From Kastovskya adunca ATA6-11-RM4 (GTDB taxonomy: Bacteria > Cyanobacteriota > Cyanobacteriia > Cyanobacteriales > Coleofasciculaceae), in NCBI GenBank assembly GCA_019359445.1, contig JAHHHJ010000014.1, positions 62,001 to 126,000 on the forward strand: 64,000 nt of DNA. The letters are read 5' to 3'. Below the pieces are notes generated by a model that was given only the letters and a program-made list of their open reading frames with translations, did not search any database and was not told where the DNA came from. The position numbers and the translations under genes are program-made. Below, piece by piece: positions 52,370 through 61,038 of the stretch (the first letter of the stretch is position 1; every line of letters begins with the position of its first letter).

Positions 52370-52886
52370 AGCGTCACAGTGGGAGTTGGGGGGATGAGGG
52401 GAAGGATGAAGGATGAAGGATGAAGTATGAAAAAAGTCCTGAGTCCTGAGTCCTGAGTCCTGAGTCCTGAGTCGGGGAGAAAGTATGAAGTATGTTCGGC
52501 GAAGCCGTTGCCGGAGGCTAGGGTGAAGTATGAAGTTAGGGGTTATCGATTCTCCCCTGCTCCCCTGCTCCCCTGCTCCCCTGCTCCTCGCCAACTCAGC
52601 ACTATTCCCAATACAACCAGCAAAATAACGCAGATGATTTTGAGCATCATCCGCGTTTATCTAACTGGTTTTGTAGTTTTCAAAGCCAACTAATAGATAA
52701 CGATAAGCAGGAAGTTGGGAGACTACAGAGCCTTAGCATCTAAATGGTTTTCACCGACTTATTTCAGGGGGCTAAGTGAGCAGCAATTAAGCGATTCATT
52801 AGCTGACACCGTTGCTAGTCTTCTCTCCCTCACTCCATACACCGCTGCGTTGATTGGATAGTTTGTCTTTTGACAAAGGGCGTGAA
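52370..52886. other. Intergenic region, 517 bp, composite repeat DNA
   Basis: The left 230 bp is a composite repeat (52404-52590, listed separately). The right part (52600-52886) has no repeat and no ORF; it lies between convergent genes. Confidence 0.6.
52404..52590. repeat. Composite tandem repeats: GGATGAA, AGTCCTG and TCCCCTGC units
   Basis: Three GGATGAA heptamers plus one GTATGAA (52404-52431), five AGTCCTG heptamers (52435-52469), a GTATGAAG stretch (52481-52532) including the 'gttcggcgaagccgttgccggaggc'-type repeat, and four TCCCCTGC octamers (52553-52584). The order resembles the arrays at 37081 and 47027. Confidence 0.8.
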
Positions 52887-53288
52887 TCAGACTTCCGCTA
52901 AAACTTCGCCTTTTTCATCCAGTTGCTTAAGATGAATGTGCTTTCTTCCTAGGGTGATTTCAAACTCATCCCCCGGATTTAAGCCCATCTGTTTAGTGTA
53001 AGCCGAGCCAATAAGCAGATTACCGTTGGATTGCACGCTAATTCGATAACTGGCGCTGCGCCCTCCACGTCCGTTGCCGTTAATTTTGCTATCTAACTCA
53101 ATTCCCTCAGCATCAATTAAGGCATTGAGGAATTTCATCATATTAACGCGGTCTACTCCGTTTTTAGTGACGGTGTAGTAGCCGCAAGCTCTGGCTTTTT
53201 CCTCTTTACTGAGGTTTTCCAGCTCTTTGACTTTCTTGATCAGTGCTTCACCCTCTAACGGGTCCATTTTTTTCTTTTTAGCCATCAA
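52887..53288 (-). CDS. Cyanobacterial AbrB-type regulator (cyAbrB2-like)
   Basis: 133 residues. The central helix-rich part (EEKARACGYYTVTKNGVDRV, NMMKFLNALIDAEGIELD) is followed by the AbrB-like swapped-hairpin domain near the C-terminus (ASYRISVQSNGNLLIGSAYT, MGLNPGDEFEITLGRKHIHL). The GRGGRSASYR motif fits cyAbrB2 more than cyAbrB1 (recalled). These proteins bind DNA broadly and regulate nitrogen and carbon genes. Start is double Met; MAKKKKMDP is the likelier N-terminus (ATG at 53285). Confidence 0.9.
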   Translation of the reverse strand: MMAKKKKMDPLEGEALIKKVKELENLSKEEKARACGYYTVTKNGVDRVNMMKFLNALIDAEGIELDSKINGNGRGGRSASYRISVQSNGNLLIGSAYTKQMGLNPGDEFEITLGRKHIHLKQLDEKGEVLAEV

Positions 53289-53745
53289 CTTGAATCGAAA
53301 ATTAGAGAATTATATGTGGCAAGCGCGTTTGTCTTTGGCTGATAGAAGCAAAGATCACAAAATCGATGTTTAATATCAGCACATAGAACTATACAACTAT
53401 ATTATACAAAGAGCGTCAACTCGATTTATTTAAGTAAAGTTTCTAATATGCGCTCAACTTCTATGGACTCACAACAGATGATATTACTGATTTGCTGCAT
53501 CACTGTCAGAAAAAAGTGATATAGACTTCTGCTGACACATTGAGTTAGCGTTATATTCAGACGACAGATAAATATAAGTCATTGAGATTGACACGATTAC
53601 CAACCTTCTTTAAGGAAAATTACGGTAAGCCTTCAACACTTCTCCGGGAAAAGTACCAGTAAAGCCAATGTTGCTTATTTATATAGACTGTAGTTATACC
53701 AACCCTAGCTAAACAATCACTGAGAACAGCAATTTACTCAACAGG
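53289..53745. other. Intergenic region, 457 bp, divergent regulator promoters
   Basis: Between cyAbrB (-) and Rrf2 (+). It is AT-rich with no ORF or repeat of note. A small RNA or long leader cannot be excluded. Confidence 0.45.
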
Positions 53746-54189
53746 ATGAAGCTTACAACTCGCGGACACTACAGCGTCAAAGCCTTGCTAGATCTAAGCC
53801 TTCAACCAAAGTTTGGGCCAACATCTGTAAATGCGATCGCTACTCGACAAGATTTACCTGCACCTTACTTAGAAAAGCTACTGATTGAGATGCGTCGGGC
53901 GGGTTTAGTACGCTCAGTACGTGGTGCCAGTGGTGGTTATCAATTAGCGCGATCGCCTGTACAAATTTCCCTCGGACAAATATTAGAAGCCGTCGGGGAA
54001 ACCATTGAACCGCTCCCTCGACACACTCCAGATGCGGCTCAAGCTGAAGATTGGGTAACCTTTACTCTCTGGCATCGGTTGCACCAAAAACTGAAAGAAG
54101 CGTTGTACAGTATTACCCTTGCCGACCTCTACTACGATGCTCGGAGTTGGCAAGCTGCCCAAGGGGAAGAAACAAGCTTTGTTGTTTAG
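53746..54189 (+). CDS. Rrf2-family regulator without Fe-S cysteines
   Basis: 147 residues. The Rrf2 winged helix is clear: MKLTTRGHYSVKALLDLSLQ, ATRQDLPAPYLEKLLIEMRR, GLVRSVRGASGGYQLARSP and ISLGQILEAVGE. IscR/NsrR bind an Fe-S cluster with three Cys between about 90 and 110; here that loop (LPRHTPDAAQAEDWVTFTLW) has none. The cyanobacterial member (Slr0846-like, recalled) is therefore a Cys-free variant. Its regulon and signal are unknown. Downstream, cbiB starts 198 bp away. Confidence 0.88.
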   Translation: MKLTTRGHYSVKALLDLSLQPKFGPTSVNAIATRQDLPAPYLEKLLIEMRRAGLVRSVRGASGGYQLARSPVQISLGQILEAVGETIEPLPRHTPDAAQAEDWVTFTLWHRLHQKLKEALYSITLADLYYDARSWQAAQGEETSFVV

Positions 54190-54387
54190 TTAGTTGTTAT
54201 ACCATTTCTGGATGTGATGGTTGATGGCGGCTTGTTAATTGCCAGGACTGCCATTAGCTCAGGATTAAAGCAAGTCCCTTTTTTAAGGAATATTTAGGGG
54301 ATCTAAACAGGGGTTTATCCGTTTGCAGTACGTCAGTCCTAAGTCATTAGCCAACCCAATCATTTTTCCGGCGTCAAAGGAAATTTT

Positions 54388-55353
54388 GTGAGCGCCATTA
54401 CTGTTTTAGCGATCGCGGCGGGCTTAGATTACATCATTGGCGATCCCTGGGGATGGTTGCATCCGGTGCAGGTGATGGGTGGAATAATTTCTCGCTACAC
54501 AGCGTTTAGCCTCAATCACTGGCAAGGGCGCTACAGACGCCGAGTAGCAGGGATTGTATTAGGTGTCGGCTTAATCAGCGGGAGTGGGGTAGTAGGCTGG
54601 TTAATCGTGCAAGCAGCAAGCTGGATTCACCCGCTATTTGGCATGGCGATCGCAACTATCTTACTAGCCAGTTGTTTTGCGGGGCGGAGTCTAAGATTTG
54701 CCGCTATGGAGGTACTGCAACCATTGACAGCAGGACAAATTTCTGAAGCCCGCTCCATCCTCAGTCGCTATGTCGGTCGAGATACCGAAAACTTATCAGC
54801 CTCAGAAATCCTCCGGGCAGTCTTAGAAACAGTAACAGAAAACGCCACTGATGGCGTGATGGCACCGCTGTTTTATGCCATTGTCGGAGCCTTTGTCCCC
54901 CCAATTGGTAGCGTTCCCCTTGCCCTCGCCTACAAAGCAGCAAGCACCTTAGATTCAATGGTGGGCTACCGCCAGGAACCTTACACCGATTTAGGCTGGT
55001 TTAGTGCCAAGTTTGAAGATGTTCTCACCTGGTTACCTTGCCGCCTAACCGTCCTCACCTTAGCCCTGTTTTCAGGAAACCCCATCCAAGTTTGGCGTCT
55101 GTGCTGCCGAGATGCCCCGAAAGACCCCAGCCCAAATTCTGGTTGGAGCGAGTGCGCCTATGTAGCTGTCTTGGGAGTGCAGGTAGGGGGAATGAACTGG
55201 TATAACGGGGTCGCCAAAGAAAAACCCCTCCTAGGAGATGATCAGTCGGCAATTACTCCCCTGAAAATTTACCAAGCCTTGCGGCTAACGCGGTATTGTT
55301 TTTTACTTTGGCTGGGAGTAGCGTTAGCGATCGCCCTTTTAGGCTTTCTGTAA
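54388..55353 (+). CDS. cbiB: Adenosylcobinamide-phosphate synthase CbiB/CobD
   Basis: 321 residues, GTG start with AAAGGAAATTT in front. Four or five TM segments and the signatures GLDYIIGDPWGWLHPVQVMG, SRYVGRDTENLS, ENATDGVMAPLFYAIVGA, YKAASTLDSMVGYRQEPY and RDAPKDPSPNSGWSECAYVA are diagnostic. The enzyme attaches aminopropanol phosphate to adenosylcobyric acid in B12 synthesis. Other late B12 genes are not adjacent. Confidence 0.93.
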   Translation: MSAITVLAIAAGLDYIIGDPWGWLHPVQVMGGIISRYTAFSLNHWQGRYRRRVAGIVLGVGLISGSGVVGWLIVQAASWIHPLFGMAIATILLASCFAGRSLRFAAMEVLQPLTAGQISEARSILSRYVGRDTENLSASEILRAVLETVTENATDGVMAPLFYAIVGAFVPPIGSVPLALAYKAASTLDSMVGYRQEPYTDLGWFSAKFEDVLTWLPCRLTVLTLALFSGNPIQVWRLCCRDAPKDPSPNSGWSECAYVAVLGVQVGGMNWYNGVAKEKPLLGDDQSAITPLKIYQALRLTRYCFLLWLGVALAIALLGFL

Positions 55354-55712
55354 TTTCTACCTAGTAGTATTTCGGAGTACCTTTCCATCCCCCTATAACC
55401 CAAATGGGTGAATTCATTGGGTGATGTTGTTTACCTTTGTCAAAGGATATAAATGAAAAGTAGCTCCAGCGTTTTCATAGTTTTCCTTACGGAATATACG
55501 GAAGAAAATTTCTTCAGTTTGCGGAATTCATTGAGAACGTTTTGAAGCTAACTTTCACAATCAAGCAACGCCTCAGAGCTTTAGCTTCTTGACCAAATGC
55601 CAACAGCTACAGTCTCCACAGCCGCACTTCTAGAGTATTTGATCTTCTTAAACGTCATCTCGTTTCTTTAGATGACAAACAATCTTTCCAACAATTTTTA
55701 GGACGAAAACCC
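55354..55712. other. Intergenic region, 359 bp, leader of the PG-binding gene
   Basis: It has no ORF or known riboswitch core that I can recognise. AT-rich promoter-like DNA lies in 55480-55560. The c-di-AMP riboswitch was looked for because it often precedes cell-wall genes in cyanobacteria, and was not found. Confidence 0.45.
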
Positions 55713-56573
55713 ATGGACACTCTCGGCTACCTTCATCTTTCTTCCGCTTACGAAAATTCCGAAACTATTAACGTTCCTGCCCAAAATCTAAAACTATTTA
55801 CCAACCTGAGCCGGAAAAATCTTTCTAGCTCTGCCTGGATTCGTGTCATGTCAGTGGCTCTTGCCCTCAGTATCATGAGTGTAACCAGTAATGCACTGGC
55901 GATTCAAAGAGGCGACAAGGGAACCTCGGTCACAAACTTGCAACAGAATCTGATCACAGCAGGTTACTACAACGGCCCTGTCACAGGCTTCTATGGCTCC
56001 CTCACCCAATCTGCCGTAGTGAAATTCCAACGCGCTAATGGACTCACGCCCGATGGCATTGCAGGTAGCAGAACCCTGGCAGCTTTAGAAAATCGTGGTG
56101 GAGCCACACCCATACCGAGTAATCCTGCTCAGGGTTCCCTGCGGCGTGGTAGTAACAGTCAAGCCGTGGCGAATCTGCAAAGAAGCTTGAAAGCATCAGG
56201 CTACTATAACGGGCCTGTCACAGGCTTCTATGGCAGCCTAACCGAGGCAGCCGTAAGAAATTTCCAGGCATCGCAAGGACTACGGGTAGATGGTATTGCT
56301 GGAGCTAGCACCCTTACCGCTCTCCGAGATCTTCCCAGCGGTGGCGGTAGCGGCGGTGTCGGTGGAACTTTCCCCGGCAGCCTGCGACGCGGTAGCAGCG
56401 GGCCCGATGTCGTCAATATCCAAAATCGGATGCGTACCCTCGGAATTTATGATGGACCTGTCACAGGCTTCTATGGCAGCCAAACCGAAGCAGCGGTGAG
56501 AAATTTGCAACTCAGAAATGGTTTACCTGTTGATGGCATCGTTGGACGCAACACATTTAACTTACTCTACTAA
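55713..56573 (+). CDS. Protein with three peptidoglycan-binding (PG_binding_1) repeats
   Basis: 286 residues. The leader (MDTLGYLHLSSAYENS) and SSAW preceding a hydrophobic segment (43-63) match the protein at 15627. Three PG_binding_1 domains follow at about 64-125, 142-205 and 223-286. Each contains [LI]Q, G-x-YY/YD-NGPVTGFYGS and DGI[AV]G. No catalytic domain. The linkers are Gly/Ser-rich. It probably anchors to periplasmic peptidoglycan. A palindrome lies 28 bp after the stop. Confidence 0.88.
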   Translation: MDTLGYLHLSSAYENSETINVPAQNLKLFTNLSRKNLSSSAWIRVMSVALALSIMSVTSNALAIQRGDKGTSVTNLQQNLITAGYYNGPVTGFYGSLTQSAVVKFQRANGLTPDGIAGSRTLAALENRGGATPIPSNPAQGSLRRGSNSQAVANLQRSLKASGYYNGPVTGFYGSLTEAAVRNFQASQGLRVDGIAGASTLTALRDLPSGGGSGGVGGTFPGSLRRGSSGPDVVNIQNRMRTLGIYDGPVTGFYGSQTEAAVRNLQLRNGLPVDGIVGRNTFNLLY

Positions 56574-56600
56574 TTTGACTGAGTTGTAAGTTAGTACTTT

Positions 56601-56633
56601 AGATCCCTGACTTCTTCAAAAAGTTGGGGATCT
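56601..56633. repeat. Palindrome AGATCCCTGACTT...AAGTTGGGGATCT
   Basis: It can form a 13-bp stem with two G-U pairs and a short A/T-rich loop, followed by TGCTTTAT. It is the second copy of the element seen at 41974-42006; both follow gene ends, so a terminator role is plausible. Confidence 0.6.
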
Positions 56634-56725
56634 TGCTTTATAAGTGGGCGAGTAATCACTTCCTTCTCAAGAGCTAATTCGACAAGATATAGACTAGACA
56701 GATCTATAGCTGACATATTGCCTCC

Positions 56726-57277
56726 ATGCCTGCCAACGTCGTTGAAATTCTCTCAGCAGAAGAACTCCGCCGCACCATCACCCGTCTTGCTTCTCAGATT
56801 GTTGAACAATCGGGCAATCTTTCAAAGCTAGTACTGTTGGGCATTTACACCAGAGGTGTACCCCTAGCACAGTTACTAGGGCGACAAATTGAAGTCTTAG
56901 AGCAAGTACAAGTCCCAGTGGGGGCGCTAGACATTACCTTTTATCGCGACGATTTAGATCAAATTAGTATTCGGACGCCCGCGAAAACCGAGATTCCCTT
57001 CGACCTCTCTGGGAAAACGGTTGTGTTAGTAGACGATGTGATTTTTAAAGGACGAACTATCCGCGCGGCGTTAAATGCCGTGACAGAATATGGCAGACCA
57101 GAGGTGATTCGGTTAGCCGTTTTGGTGGATAGAGGACATCGCGAGTTACCCATTCGTCCAGACTTTACAGGTAAGAAGTTACCCACCGCCAAGGAAGAGC
57201 AGGTGAAGGTTTATCTGCAAGATGTGGATGGACGAGATGCGGTGGAGTTGACCAAAGAGCTGAGTTTAGAGTTGTGA
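56726..57277 (+). CDS. pyrR: PyrR bifunctional regulator / uracil phosphoribosyltransferase
   Basis: 183 residues. It begins [20 protein letters not shown]; the PRPP loop is [20 protein letters not shown] (about 92-112), and [20 protein letters not shown] is the PyrR-specific segment. PyrR binds pyr mRNA in Firmicutes; in cyanobacteria its regulatory role is less clear and no pyr genes are adjacent here. Length and motifs are normal. Confidence 0.95.
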   Translation: MPANVVEILSAEELRRTITRLASQIVEQSGNLSKLVLLGIYTRGVPLAQLLGRQIEVLEQVQVPVGALDITFYRDDLDQISIRTPAKTEIPFDLSGKTVVLVDDVIFKGRTIRAALNAVTEYGRPEVIRLAVLVDRGHRELPIRPDFTGKKLPTAKEEQVKVYLQDVDGRDAVELTKELSLEL

Positions 57278-57368
57278 GTAACGTGATTAGGAAACGATTT
57301 GCCACTCTATTAGGAGACGTTCTCAAGGGTGGGACAATCAAGATTGTCAAGTTAACCTGCGAGAGCTA

Positions 57369-58397
57369 ATGAGAGAAACCCAGACGCGGAAGGCAGACCA
57401 CCTGAGGATTTGTCTGGATGAAGATGTACAATTTCACGCCAATACAAATGGATTGGAGCGTTACCGATTTACCCACTGTTGTTTGCCAGAACTGAACCGC
57501 AGTGAGATTAACCTCACAACAACGTTCTTAGGGAAAAAATTAGGCGCACCGCTATTAATTTCCTCGATGACTGGCGGTACGGAACAAGCGCAGATGATCA
57601 ACTATCGCCTAGGGGAGGTGGCGCAACGCTATCAGCTAGCAATGGGGGTGGGTTCTCAGCGGGTAGTGGTGGAAAATCCCCAAGTGGCGGAAACTTTTGC
57701 TGTGCGATCGCTTGCCCCTGATATCCTCTTATTTGCTAATCTCGGTGCGGTGCAACTCAACTACCAATACGGCATTGATGAGTGTTTGCGCGTTGTCGAT
57801 CTTCTGGAAGCGGATGCTTTGATTTTGCACCTCAACCCTTTACAAGAGTGCATTCAACCTCAAGGTGATACAAACTTCCGAGGTTTGCTAAATAAGATCG
57901 CTCACTTATGCCAGCAGTTACCCGTACCCGTGATTGCGAAGGAAGTGGGCAACGGTATTTCCGCACCGATGGCACAAAAGCTGATCGAGGCTGGAGTCAC
58001 AGCAATTGATGTGGCGGGTGCGGGAGGCACTTCTTGGGCAAAGGTGGAAAGCGAACGGGCATTAAATGTCCAGCAGCGCCGATTGGGGCTAACCTTTGCC
58101 GACTGGGGTTTACCGACAGCCGAGTGCATTACTAGTATTCGTGCGATCGCTCCTACAGTTCCCTTGATTGCGTCGGGCGGCTTACGGAACGGCATGGATG
58201 TGGCAAAGGCGATCGCGTTAGGATCTGATTTAGCTGGGCTAGCTTTACCGTTCCTTCAAGCCGCCTCTGAATCGACAAATGCCGTTGACGCGCTAGTACA
58301 GCTCCTGATCGCTGAAATTACTACCGTTCTCTTCTGCACAGGCAACGCTACTCTGTCGCAGCTTAAACATAGCAAAGCTCTCCAGCGACTAGGATAA
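57369..58397 (+). CDS. fni: Type 2 isopentenyl-diphosphate delta-isomerase
   Basis: 342 residues. The IDI-2 flavoenzyme signature is [17 protein letters not shown] start ([17 protein letters not shown]), [77 protein letters not shown] and [20 protein letters not shown]. It interconverts IPP and DMAPP with FMN and NADPH, feeding carotenoid and chlorophyll synthesis. Lone gene. Confidence 0.95.
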   Translation: MRETQTRKADHLRICLDEDVQFHANTNGLERYRFTHCCLPELNRSEINLTTTFLGKKLGAPLLISSMTGGTEQAQMINYRLGEVAQRYQLAMGVGSQRVVVENPQVAETFAVRSLAPDILLFANLGAVQLNYQYGIDECLRVVDLLEADALILHLNPLQECIQPQGDTNFRGLLNKIAHLCQQLPVPVIAKEVGNGISAPMAQKLIEAGVTAIDVAGAGGTSWAKVESERALNVQQRRLGLTFADWGLPTAECITSIRAIAPTVPLIASGGLRNGMDVAKAIALGSDLAGLALPFLQAASESTNAVDALVQLLIAEITTVLFCTGNATLSQLKHSKALQRLG

Positions 58398-58546
58398 AAG
58401 TACCGGGTTTTAAGAAATCAACTTTCTTTCCGTAGCCATCACAGGGTTTGGTGAAGCGATGGAGATAGTGAAGGTTCTGATTGTTGAGACCAATTCACTA
58501 AATCTCTCTTCCCAATCCCTAATCCCTACTCCCTAATCCCCCTCCC

Positions 58547-60364
58547 ATGCGTCAATTCCTCAAACAAACCTTTGCTAGCCTGGTTGGTAGTCTTGCGGGT
58601 CTAATATTATTCTTCGGTTTAGGAACCAGTGGATTAATTTTTTTAATCATCGCGGTGGCGTCTCGTGATGATGGCCCGCAGGTGAAAGACAAGTCAGTGC
58701 TGGTTTTCGATTTAGCCATGACGATCACTGACACCGACCCCACTCTCAGTACTACAGAGGCGATTGGGGAGGTTCTCGGCGGGAGCAATGAAAGCCGTAT
58801 CGCCTTACTTACCCTTCTAGACACCATCGATAAGGCAACAAAAGACCCGCGCATTACTGCTCTCTATCTGGATGGTACTCAGACCTCCACAGGCCCGACG
58901 GCAGGTTTGGCAACGTTGAAGGAAGTGCGGGGAGCCTTGGCACGTTTCCAAGCCGCAGGCAAACAAATTATTGCCTACGATGTCGATTTGGGAGAACAGG
59001 AATACTATCTCACCTCCCTGGCAGATAAAGTCATTCTCAACCCCGCCGGAGCAATAGAATTCAATGGATTTAGCTCCCAACCTCTATTTTTCGCTGGGGC
59101 TTTAGAAAAGTTTGGCATTGGGGTACAAATCATCCGCGTTGGGCAGTACAAGGCGGCGGTTGAACCCTTCACTCTCAAACAAATGAGTCCCGAAAATCGG
59201 CAGCAGATGGAGAAGCTGTTGGGGAGTCTTTGGTATGAGTTTATTGCTACCGTTGGCAAGAGTCGTGAATTAACCCCAACTCAACTACAGGAAATTACCA
59301 ATAATCAAGGGTTATTATTGGCAGACGAAGCTCTTGAGAAAGGTCTAGTAGACCAGCTTTCCTACCAAGACGAGGTAGTGACAGAACTCAAAGCGCTCTC
59401 CGGTCGTCAGGAGGAAAACGAGTCCTTCCGGCAAATTAGTTTAGCTTCTTATTCCAGAGTTTCTAGTCAGCAAAGCGAGATTGGCGTTTCTGACAACAAA
59501 ATAGCTGTTGTTTACGCCGAAGGTGAAATTGTCAGCGGTAAAGGCGGCGTCAACCAAGTAGGGGGCGAGAGCCTTGCCAGACAACTGCGGAAGCTACGGC
59601 AGGATAAAGCGGTGAAGGCGGTGGTGCTGCGCGTCAATAGCCCTGGTGGAAGCGCCACGGCATCAGAGGTGATTGAGCGGGAAGTACGGCTAACTCAAAA
59701 AGAGAAGCCAGTGATTGTTTCCATGGGGGATTTCGCGGCTTCTGGAGGCTATTGGATTGTGACGGGGGCAGATTATGTATTTGCCGAACCCAACACGGTT
59801 ACAGGTTCAATTGGTGTTTTTGGTCTGCTGCCCAATGTACAGGAACTGGCGAATAATAACGGCATTACCTGGGATGTAGTGAAAACTGGACGCTACGCCG
59901 ATAGTCAAACTGTATCGCGCCCGAAGACGCCCCAAGAATTAGCGATCGCTCAAAAAGCCGTCAACAAAATTTATGACCAGTTCCTAGAAAAGGTGGCAAA
60001 TGCCCGGAAGCTACCGAAACAACAGGTTGCCCAAATCGCTCAAGGACGAGTTTGGTCGGGTCGAGATGCCCAGAAAATCGGCTTGGTCGATGAACTGGGG
60101 GGATTTGAGCAAGCCGTGCAGTACGCAGCAAAACAAGCCAAGTTGGGCGATGACTGGGAACTGCAAAAATCTTCAAAATCTGGCGGTTTTGAATCACGGT
60201 TTTTAAAACGGTTGGCGGGTGAGGAAAGTACGCAAGCGAAGCCAGAGATTGACCCCATAACCGCAGAATTTGAGAAATTCAAGGCAGATTTAGCCGTTTT
60301 ACAAACGATGAATGACCCCAGAGGGGTTTATGCTCGTTTACCTTTCAATTGGCGTATGGAGTAG
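58547..60364 (+). CDS. sppA: Signal peptide peptidase SppA (67K type)
   Basis: 605 residues. A single N-terminal TM anchor (about 12-38) is followed by two crotonase-like repeats of an S49 peptidase. The catalytic Lys sits in IRVGQYKAAVEPFTL (about 200), and the nucleophile Ser in GDFAASGGYWIV (about 402); RVNSPGGSATASE precedes it. This doubled form is the 67K SppA. It is probably thylakoid or plasma membrane-bound; cyanobacterial SppA has been linked to light acclimation and antenna remodelling (recalled). Monocistronic. Confidence 0.94.
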   Translation: MRQFLKQTFASLVGSLAGLILFFGLGTSGLIFLIIAVASRDDGPQVKDKSVLVFDLAMTITDTDPTLSTTEAIGEVLGGSNESRIALLTLLDTIDKATKDPRITALYLDGTQTSTGPTAGLATLKEVRGALARFQAAGKQIIAYDVDLGEQEYYLTSLADKVILNPAGAIEFNGFSSQPLFFAGALEKFGIGVQIIRVGQYKAAVEPFTLKQMSPENRQQMEKLLGSLWYEFIATVGKSRELTPTQLQEITNNQGLLLADEALEKGLVDQLSYQDEVVTELKALSGRQEENESFRQISLASYSRVSSQQSEIGVSDNKIAVVYAEGEIVSGKGGVNQVGGESLARQLRKLRQDKAVKAVVLRVNSPGGSATASEVIEREVRLTQKEKPVIVSMGDFAASGGYWIVTGADYVFAEPNTVTGSIGVFGLLPNVQELANNNGITWDVVKTGRYADSQTVSRPKTPQELAIAQKAVNKIYDQFLEKVANARKLPKQQVAQIAQGRVWSGRDAQKIGLVDELGGFEQAVQYAAKQAKLGDDWELQKSSKSGGFESRFLKRLAGEESTQAKPEIDPITAEFEKFKADLAVLQTMNDPRGVYARLPFNWRME

Positions 60365-60629
60365 GAGAAAGGCGTTGGAGGTATGGCATAAGGAGCCGGG
60401 AACCGAGAGTTTTAGGCTTCGTCAGCTAGGAAAATCAAATTTACTTCTAGCTACCCAAACCTCCGCCGCTCAATACGGCTTAGGAATCGAGTTTGCCAGA
60501 GTTATAGAAACTTTTCTGGTAAAAACGACTTTTTGAGCAAAAGTTTTTTCAAAAACTGTGACTTTTTATCTCAATATGGGTAGTCTAGATAAAAGCCTTG
60601 CTCAAACCTACAAAAGTTGTCATCTACCT

Positions 60630-60869
60630 ATGGTTAGAAAAAGCAACCGTCTTATCGTCCTGATTACCGCCTGTAGTGCTGCTGGCGCTATTATTGGAGG
60701 CACCTCTAACTGGATAGACAGCCATACATGTCTGCAAGCTGCCCAGGTTACTACGAAGTGTCTAACTCAAGATCCGTTAGTTAGCACGATTCAAGGGATG
60801 AGTATTGGCTTGGTTGCTGGCGCTGGGGCGGCAGTTGGTGCTAGCCGTCAGGTGAAGCAGAGAGACTAG
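60630..60869 (+). CDS. Small membrane protein (hypothetical)
   Basis: 79 residues from the ATG at 60630; two upstream ATG (60558, 60576) are less likely. It has two hydrophobic Gly/Ala-rich segments (LIVLITACSAAGAIIGG, and IQGMSIGLVAGAGAAVGAS) and a middle with two Cys (HTCLQAAQVTTKCLTQ) that could form a periplasmic disulfide. No family is recognised. Support is moderate, from composition and periodicity only. Confidence 0.45.
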   Translation: MVRKSNRLIVLITACSAAGAIIGGTSNWIDSHTCLQAAQVTTKCLTQDPLVSTIQGMSIGLVAGAGAAVGASRQVKQRD

Positions 60870-61038
60870 CCTAGCGGTTGGTTTTGAGTGGTTAGAAGCA
60901 TTTCTCGACGGATTGGTAGCTCCCGTTTCAATGATATTGCAGGAATCTCTCACAACCAACAACATTTGATTAGGATTGAGTGAGAAACCCGTATCTTTGC
61001 TAAACTTCAGCTTACGGGCTGGTATTTCCTGGAACGTC

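Noticed and set aside
52404-52590. CRISPR-like array
   Set aside because: The repeats are 7-8 bp and directly tandem, without unique spacers; no cas genes are present.
54190-54387. Cobalamin riboswitch before cbiB
   Set aside because: No B12-box or ACTGCCCCCGC-type core was found.
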